DNA of 10,766 nucleotides from a bacterium HR25. Lineage in GTDB: Bacteria; Chloroflexota; Dehalococcoidia; SM23-28-2; HRbin24. Positions 6,316 to 10,766 of this stretch are shown here, piece by piece (within the stretch, counting starts at the first letter, position 1; the number at the start of each line of letters is the position of its first letter). The stretch is from positions 1-10,766 of the forward strand of contig BEIB01000026.1 of the NCBI GenBank assembly GCA_002898615.1, written 5' to 3'. The notes under the pieces were generated by a model that saw only the letters and a list, made by a program, of their open reading frames with translations, did no database searches and was not told the origin of the DNA. A program made the translations under genes and the position numbers.

Positions 6316-8154
6316 ATGGACGATGACCAGGACAGCCCGGTAGCAGCGGTGCCGGAGTCGGCCCTGCGCTCTCTGGAGGAAGAGATCCAGGAGACGACGG
6401 ACGGCCGGCAGCCTTCGCTGGAGGAGGAGGCGGGGTGCGTCGGCTGGACCATGTTCGACACGGCCCAGAGCAACGATGGCACCGTGACCGTCCTCTTCCC
6501 CCGGGAGAGCCTGGAGGCGGTCACCAACCAGTCGCTCCTGCGCATCCACAGCAACGATGGCCGCCGCTACCTGGCGGCCATCGTCCGCGGCCCCTTCATG
6601 GAGCCGGACGGGCTGCGGGCGGACATGCCCCTGGTGGTGACGGCCACGGTGCGGGGCCGGGGGCGCATACTGCTGCCCAACTACCATGGCCGCGCCCAGG
6701 TGGAGCTGCTGGGGGAGGAGGTGGAGGGAGGAACGCTAGTGCCTCCTCGCCGCCGGCCCCTCCCCAACAGCCCTGTCTTCCTCCTGGAGCGTCCGGAGAT
6801 GGCCCGAGTCCTGGGGAGCCAGGGCGAGATTGTCCTCGGCCTGGCCGACGGCCAGGAGGAGCTGGAGGTCAGGGTGCCCCTCAAGGGGCGGGAGGGGAAG
6901 GGGGTCTTCCCCCGCCACACCGGTGTCCTGGGCACCACCGGCGGCGGCAAGTCCACCACCATCGCCAGCCTCATAGCCCAGTTGCAGCGGCAGGGCGCCG
7001 CTGTCGTCCTCATCGATACCGAAGGGGAGTATACGGCCATCCACGAGCCCACCGACGATCCGCACATGGTCAGGGCCCTGGAGCGACGAGGGCTACGGCC
7101 GGCCGGCGTTCCTGGCACCCACCTCTATCATCTGGTGGGGCGGAGCACCGCCAACCCCGCCCACCCTGAACGGCGCCCCTTCTCGCTCCGCTTCTCGGCC
7201 CTCTCGCCCTACGCCGTCATGGAGGTGCTCGACCTCACCGACGCCCAGCAGGAGCGCTTCCTCAAGGCCTACGACGCCACCAAGCTCCTGATGGAGCGGC
7301 TGGGCATCTTCCCCAGCGACGATGTGGACCGCGAACGGCTGCTGCGCCTGGACGAGTTCGAGGCCGGCTACCCGAAGATGACGCTGGCCTACCTGTACGA
7401 CGTGGTGAAGGCCATCGTCGCCCAGCTCGCCGATGGCCCGCCCCCTCGTCTCGAGACGCCTCTCTTCGCCCAGCAGCCGGCTGCCGTGGCGGAGGCCGTA
7501 CGGGCGGTAGCGCCACCCGGGCACCTCATGAGCTGGCGCGCCCTGATGGGCCGGCTGGGCCGCCTGAAGCGGCTGGGCGTCTTCGACAGCCCCAATGCCC
7601 AGCCACTGGACTACAGCGAGATGCTGCGGCCCGGGCGCGTCTCCATCATCGACGTCAGCGATACCGACTCACCTCAGGTTAACAACCTGGTCATCGCCGA
7701 GCTGCTGCGGGGGCTGCAGCGTCAGCAGGACCGTAACTACCGGCTGGCCCAGCGCCGTGGCGAGACGCCCACCCCGGTCATCCTCTTCATCGAAGAGGCC
7801 CACGAGTTCCTCTCCCGGGAGCGGATAGCCCGCATGCCGGTGCTCTTCCAGCAGGTGGCCCGCCTGGCCCGCCGCGGCCGCAAGCGCTGGCTGGGCCTGG
7901 TCTTCGTGACCCAGTTGCCCCAGCACCTGCCGGACGAGGTCCTGGGCCTAGTCAACAACTGGGTGTTGCACAAGGTGAACGACGCCGCCGTCGTGGCCAG
8001 GTTGCGGCGCTCCATCGGCGGCATCGATGACGCCCTGTGGGGACGGCTGCCCAATCTGGCGCCGGGGCAGGCCATCCTCTCCTTCACCAGCCTGGGCCGG
8101 CCCCTGCTGGCGGCCATAGACCCGGCTCCCTGCAAGCTCCGCATGACGGACTGA
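6316..8154 (+). CDS. herA: HerA-type P-loop ATPase (HAS-barrel plus FtsK/HerA motor)
   Basis: This 612-aa ATP-driven DNA translocase belongs to the HerA/FtsK superfamily (DUF87), whose members form hexamers around duplex DNA. An acidic N-terminal tail (1-50) precedes a beta-rich HAS-barrel-like domain (about 52-150). Walker A is GTTGGGKST (206-214). An IDTEGEY motif follows, and Walker B is VILFIEEAHEFL (488-499) with acidic E493/E494. The stretch RRGRKRWLGLVFVTQLPQHL (519-538) carries the sensor Gln533 and basic residues fitting the arginine-finger region. Length and motif order agree with intact, active HerA. HerA usually works with NurA in DNA end resection, and HerA-family ATPases also occur in several antiphage systems. 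The ATG has an excellent ribosome-binding site (GGGGAGGAGG, 8 nt upstream). It starts 22 bp after the previous gene and ends 15 bp before the Cas6 gene. Confidence 0.92.
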   Translation: MDDDQDSPVAAVPESALRSLEEEIQETTDGRQPSLEEEAGCVGWTMFDTAQSNDGTVTVLFPRESLEAVTNQSLLRIHSNDGRRYLAAIVRGPFMEPDGLRADMPLVVTATVRGRGRILLPNYHGRAQVELLGEEVEGGTLVPPRRRPLPNSPVFLLERPEMARVLGSQGEIVLGLADGQEELEVRVPLKGREGKGVFPRHTGVLGTTGGGKSTTIASLIAQLQRQGAAVVLIDTEGEYTAIHEPTDDPHMVRALERRGLRPAGVPGTHLYHLVGRSTANPAHPERRPFSLRFSALSPYAVMEVLDLTDAQQERFLKAYDATKLLMERLGIFPSDDVDRERLLRLDEFEAGYPKMTLAYLYDVVKAIVAQLADGPPPRLETPLFAQQPAAVAEAVRAVAPPGHLMSWRALMGRLGRLKRLGVFDSPNAQPLDYSEMLRPGRVSIIDVSDTDSPQVNNLVIAELLRGLQRQQDRNYRLAQRRGETPTPVILFIEEAHEFLSRERIARMPVLFQQVARLARRGRKRWLGLVFVTQLPQHLPDEVLGLVNNWVLHKVNDAAVVARLRRSIGGIDDALWGRLPNLAPGQAILSFTSLGRPLLAAIDPAPCKLRMTD

Positions 8155-8169
8155 CGAGGCGGCAGGGGG

Positions 8170-9126
8170 ATGGAGCTCACAGCGCATCGCCTTCGCTTCT
8201 ATTGTCGGGCCGTCAGCGCCATCAACGCCCCACCCTACAAGGGCTCCCTGGTGCGGGGCGCCCTCTTCGCCGCCCTCCGACAGGAGTTCTGCCTGGCCCC
8301 CTGGGAGCTGGAGTGCAGCGCTTGGCCGGGGCGGCAGGGCTGCCCCGTGTGCGCCCTCCTGGCCCCGGCGGGGGAGGGAGCAGGGCGGGGCGCCCAGGTG
8401 GCCCGCCCCTGCACCATCGAGCCTCCCCTGGAGGAGACGACCCTCTACAGGCCAGGCGACCTCCTCTCCTTCGGCGTCACCCTGTTCGGCGATGCTGCCG
8501 CCCTGCTCCCCTACGTCATCATGGGTGTGCGCCGCATGGGCGAGAGCGGTATCGGTGGCCGCGGCCGCCAACCGGGACGCTTCCGTATCGCCCGTATCGA
8601 GACGGAGCATCCCCTCCTGGGCCGCCGCCGGGCCATTTGGGAGGAGGGCCAGGAGCTGGTCCGCATCCTCGCCGACCCCCTCACCCACGCCGACGTCCTG
8701 GCCTGCTGCCGCCTCCTGGGGCGGCCCCGCCAGGTCACCCTGCACTTGCTGACTCCCATGCGCCTGGTCAGCGCCGGCCGTCTGGTCAGGAGGCTGACCT
8801 TCCCTGTCTTTCTGCGCCGTCTCCTGCGCCGCCTCACCGACCTCTCCCTCACCGCTACCGGCCTCCCTCCCGCCTTCGACCATCGCCTCCTTCTGCGGCT
8901 GGCTGAGGGGGTAAGGGTAGCGTCAGACCAGACGCGCTGGCGGGACGTCCGCAGCTACTCCACACGCCAGGGGCGCTATACACCCATCGGCGGACTGGTG
9001 GGGGAGATCACCTTCGCTGGCGAGCTGTCCCCCTTCCTACCCTGGCTCCTCTGGGGAGAGGTGGCCCACGTGGGCCGGGACGCCACCAAAGGGGGCGGCT
9101 GGTACCGCCTGAGCTGGCCGGCCTGA
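8170..9126 (+). CDS. cas6: Cas6-type RAMP endoribonuclease (PF10040-like), with no CRISPR array in view
   Basis: This 318-aa protein looks like a full-length Cas6, the RAMP-fold enzyme that cuts CRISPR precursor RNA. The N-terminal PPYKGSLVRGALFAALRQEF (21-40) is the family's first ferredoxin-like element. A Cys cluster follows (C41, C49, and CPVC at C58/C61), possibly metal binding. The middle holds PGDLLSFGVTLFG and LLTPMRLVSAG. The C-terminal half has RSYSTRQGRYTPIGGLVGEI followed by LSPFLPWLLWGEVAHVGRD and the glycine-rich KGGGWYRL (307-314), the expected RNA-binding G-loop; H300 is a candidate functional His. No cas gene or repeat array lies in the window. It begins 15 bp after herA, so it appears to belong to the HerA operon. 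It may serve a distant CRISPR locus or process another RNA. Confidence 0.87.
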   Translation: MELTAHRLRFYCRAVSAINAPPYKGSLVRGALFAALRQEFCLAPWELECSAWPGRQGCPVCALLAPAGEGAGRGAQVARPCTIEPPLEETTLYRPGDLLSFGVTLFGDAAALLPYVIMGVRRMGESGIGGRGRQPGRFRIARIETEHPLLGRRRAIWEEGQELVRILADPLTHADVLACCRLLGRPRQVTLHLLTPMRLVSAGRLVRRLTFPVFLRRLLRRLTDLSLTATGLPPAFDHRLLLRLAEGVRVASDQTRWRDVRSYSTRQGRYTPIGGLVGEITFAGELSPFLPWLLWGEVAHVGRDATKGGGWYRLSWPA

Positions 9127-9131
9127 CGCCG

Positions 9132-9162
9132 CCGGGGCGTCGCTGCCACGGCAGCGGCCCGG
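9132..9162 (+). terminator. GC-rich stem-loop after the cas6 stop, probable operon end
   Basis: CGCTGC (9141-9146) pairs with GCAGCG (9151-9156) around a CACG loop. The outer bases CCGGGGC (9132-9138) pair with GCCCGG (9157-9162) with small bulges. The hairpin starts 6 bp after the cas6 stop codon. There is no T-run after it, so it may be a weak or factor-assisted terminator, or an mRNA 3'-end stabiliser. It marks the likely end of the six-gene operon. Confidence 0.5.
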
Positions 9163-9174
9163 ATGCTAGACTAG

Positions 9175-9209
9175 TATAAAAGGGAAAGCCAGGCCCGCCA
9201 CGGGCGGGC
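9175..9209 (+). promoter_or_regulatory. Possible -10 box and 5'-leader hairpin upstream of the siroheme decarboxylase-like gene
   Basis: TATAAA (9175-9180) sits in the only AT-rich patch between cas6 and the next gene and could be a -10 element. No convincing -35 box lies 16-18 bp upstream, where the cas6-end hairpin sits. Downstream, GCCCGCC (9193-9199) is a perfect reverse complement of GGCGGGC (9203-9209) with a 3-nt loop. That hairpin would lie in the leader or serve as an operator. A ribosome-binding site AGGAG (9221-9225) follows, 12 nt before the ATG. Function is inferred and tentative. Confidence 0.35.
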
Positions 9210-9237
9210 GATACTGCGCCAGGAGCGTATAGCGACG

Positions 9238-10383
9238 ATGACGACCTCTAACGTCCCGGTCACCATAGACGACCCCATCAACGTGGCCATCCTCCGGATC
9301 TCCGAGGACCGACTGGAGGGGTTCCAGCGGGACCCGCTGGGGGAGATCTCCCGCCGCTCCGGGGTGCCGTTGCCGCTGGTGGTGGAGCGGGTGCGGGCCA
9401 TGCTGCAGGCGGGCACCATCCGCCGCGTCCGCCAGACCCTCCTATCCACCAACCTGGCCCAGGGGGCGCTGGTGGCCTGGCAGGTGCCCCAGGAGCGCCT
9501 CCACGCCGCCTTCGACTTCATGTTTCAGGAGGACCCCTTCACCGGGCACGTGGTCATCCGCACCACCGACGTGGCCAGCCCTGGCTCCCACTACCGCCTG
9601 TGGACCACGGTGAAGGTCCCCCAGGGCTACTCCCTGGAGAAGCACTGTCGTCTCCTGGCGGAGCGGACGGGGGCGGAGCGGTTCCGCATCATGCCGCCCA
9701 AGGCCCTCTTCGTCCTGGGCGTGGGACACACACGGCGGAGGGGGCTGGAGCCGGGCAGCAAGTCCGACCAGCCGGCCGATGTGCAGTGGGTCCAGGACGA
9801 GGAGTTGAACGAGCTGGAGTGGCGCGTCCTCACCGCCCTCAAGCGCGAGTTCCGGCCGGAGGAGATCGTCCCCGATATCTGGCGGGCCAGGGCCGAGGAG
9901 GCCGGCGTCCCCCTGGAGACCTTCTACCAGGTGGCGGAGTCCCTGGACCGGAGGGGCATCATAGGCCGCTTCTCCACCTTCTTGGAGCATTACAAGCCCG
10001 TGGCCGGGGGCCAGCGAGTGACTCGCTACAACGCCCTCTTCCACTGGGCGGTGCCGCCAGGCCGGGAGATAGAGGCGGGGCGAGAGGTGGGACGCCACCA
10101 CATACTGACCCACTGCTACTGGCGGGAGGCCGGCCCGGAGTTTCACAACGTCAATATCATGGGCGTGGCCCACGGCCAGGACAAGGAGTGGCTCCTGGCC
10201 CACAAGGCGGCCATAGACCAGCACCTGGCCGCCGTCGGCATCCCCGTCCTCTACACCAACGTCTTCTGGGGCGGCCGCAGCGAGATCAAGCCCTCCGAGA
10301 TCTCTCCGTTCGCCTACCGCGAGTGGTGCTCCCGCATGGGAGTAGACCCGGACGAGATGCGCGAGGACGGCGCCTCGAGGTAG
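9238..10383 (+). CDS. Two-module AhbA/AhbB-like (siroheme decarboxylase, Lrp/AsnC fold) protein
   Basis: This 381-aa protein consists of two tandem modules, each with a winged-helix part followed by an AsnC-like ligand-binding domain. The first winged helix (about 12-65) contains PLGEISRRSGVPLPLVVERV and GTIRRVRQTLL. The second begins at ELNELEWRVL (about 189-198) and ends in RRGIIGRFSTFLEHYKP with H251. The second ligand domain has NALFHWAVP (265-273), GRHHILTHCYWRE and NVNIMGVAHG. This layout matches the siroheme decarboxylase family (AhbA, AhbB, NirDLGH), which convert siroheme to didecarboxysiroheme for heme or heme d1. AhbA and AhbB are usually separate polypeptides; here both halves are in one frame. 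The alternative is an Lrp-type regulator, the usual automatic label for such proteins. No other heme gene is visible. The ATG is taken with AGGAG 12 nt upstream. Confidence 0.72.
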   Translation: MTTSNVPVTIDDPINVAILRISEDRLEGFQRDPLGEISRRSGVPLPLVVERVRAMLQAGTIRRVRQTLLSTNLAQGALVAWQVPQERLHAAFDFMFQEDPFTGHVVIRTTDVASPGSHYRLWTTVKVPQGYSLEKHCRLLAERTGAERFRIMPPKALFVLGVGHTRRRGLEPGSKSDQPADVQWVQDEELNELEWRVLTALKREFRPEEIVPDIWRARAEEAGVPLETFYQVAESLDRRGIIGRFSTFLEHYKPVAGGQRVTRYNALFHWAVPPGREIEAGREVGRHHILTHCYWREAGPEFHNVNIMGVAHGQDKEWLLAHKAAIDQHLAAVGIPVLYTNVFWGGRSEIKPSEISPFAYREWCSRMGVDPDEMREDGASR

Positions 10384-10400
10384 GCGCGGCGGCGGAAAAG

Positions 10401-10409
10401 TGGTAAAAC
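10401..10409 (+). promoter_or_regulatory. Possible extended -10 element upstream of the PAC2 gene
   Basis: TGGTAAAAC resembles an extended -10 (TGn followed by TAAAAC, four of six bases matching TATAAT). It lies in the 63-bp gap between the two right-hand genes and 38 bp before the PAC2 start codon. The motif is short, so chance is a real alternative. The two genes may equally be co-transcribed. Confidence 0.2.
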
Positions 10410-10446
10410 ATAGGGGACAGGTGGGGCGGCCCCGGAAGAGTCCGAG

Positions 10447-10766
10447 ATGCTCGTCGGTGCCTTCGAGCTGGTAGAGCCACTCCCAGAGCTGCGGGAGCCC
10501 ACGCTGCTCCTGGCCCTGCAGCCTTGGATAGACGTAGGCTCCGTGGGGAGCATGGCCCTCACCTACCTGGAGGAGGCATGGGGCGCCCGCCCGCTGGGAC
10601 ACCTGGCCCGCCCCGGCCGCTTCTACGACTTCACCCGCTACCGGCCCACCCTCTATCGTCGGGGCCGGCACCGGGAGATCTCCGTCCCCAACACCTATCT
10701 GCGCTACGTGCAGGGCCAGGGAGACACGGACTGGCTCTTGGTCCACGCCCTTGAGCCCCACAGCCA
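10447..10766 (+). CDS. PAC2-family (proteasome-assembly-chaperone-like) protein, N-terminal part
   Basis: About 106 residues are present before the right edge of the window; there is no stop codon. The start MLVGAFELVEPLPELREPTL leads into ALQPWIDVGSVGSMALTYLE, the typical PAC2 opening (a W-x-D-x-G-type turn after a beta strand). It continues with GHLARPGRFYDFTRYRPTLY, corresponding to the conserved phenylalanine/aspartate and RP segment of PF09754. Such proteins occur in archaea and some bacterial phyla, often in bacteria without a known proteasome role, so their function is unsettled. The ATG at 10447 has GGAAGAG about 7 nt upstream. It lies 63 bp after the preceding stop and may share its transcript. 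Confidence 0.75.
   Translation, partial: MLVGAFELVEPLPELREPTLLLALQPWIDVGSVGSMALTYLEEAWGARPLGHLARPGRFYDFTRYRPTLYRRGRHREISVPNTYLRYVQGQGDTDWLLVHALEPHS

Noticed and set aside
4752..6554. 600-codon open frame on the minus strand opposite the HerA-partner gene
   Set aside because: Long antisense frames are expected in GC-rich coding DNA. The translation is low-complexity Gln/Gly/Arg/His-rich with no recognisable motif, while the plus strand carries coherent proteins with coupled starts.
8154..9237. CRISPR array near the Cas6-type gene
   Set aside because: I looked around the gene and in the intergenic spaces of the window and saw no regularly spaced direct repeats. The 15-bp and 111-bp gaps are too short for an array.
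9442..10761. 439-codon open frame on the minus strand opposite the siroheme decarboxylase-like and PAC2 genes
   Set aside because: It spans two well-supported plus-strand genes and the gap between them, and its composition (Gly, Val, Leu, His, Gln in repeats) is typical of an antisense shadow.

Overview
This is a GC-rich bacterial window. It is bacterial rather than archaeal because it carries a sigma-70-type factor, sigma-70-like promoters and a bacterial lipobox. The mix of a HerA-type ATPase, a PAC2-family protein, a two-module siroheme-decarboxylase-like protein, a Cas6-type RAMP protein and a livKHM transporter would suit a deep-branching lineage such as Chloroflexota. That placement is inference from gene content and is not proven here.

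Left part (1-2932, minus strand): a branched-chain amino acid/amide-type ABC importer operon in the order livK (lipoprotein binding protein), livH (permease) and livM (permease, running off the left edge). A near-consensus promoter (TTGACA, 17 bp, TATGTA) lies upstream of livK. A perfect 14-bp inverted repeat with a 3-nt loop sits between livK and livH and probably sets the ratio of binding protein to permease.

Middle (2933-3251): a divergent control region. It holds the livK promoter, a plus-strand promoter (TTCACA, 17 bp, TAGAAT), and a leader hairpin followed by TTTT that looks like an intrinsic terminator or attenuator ahead of the rightward operon.

Centre (3252-9126, plus strand): six tightly packed genes that overlap or are separated by 3-22 bp, so very probably one operon. 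In order they are an ECF-like sigma factor, a small helix-turn-helix-like protein, an ImmA/IrrE-type HExxH metallopeptidase, an unrecognised 420-aa protein in the position NurA nucleases usually occupy, a HerA-type hexameric ATPase, and a complete Cas6-type RAMP protein. No CRISPR array and no other cas gene is visible. The first three genes look like a regulatory switch and the last three like a nucleic-acid-processing module. This is the most interesting part of the window.

Right part (9127-10766, plus strand): a two-hairpin intergenic region, a fused AhbA/AhbB-like (siroheme decarboxylase/Lrp-fold) protein, and the start of a PAC2-family protein cut by the right edge.
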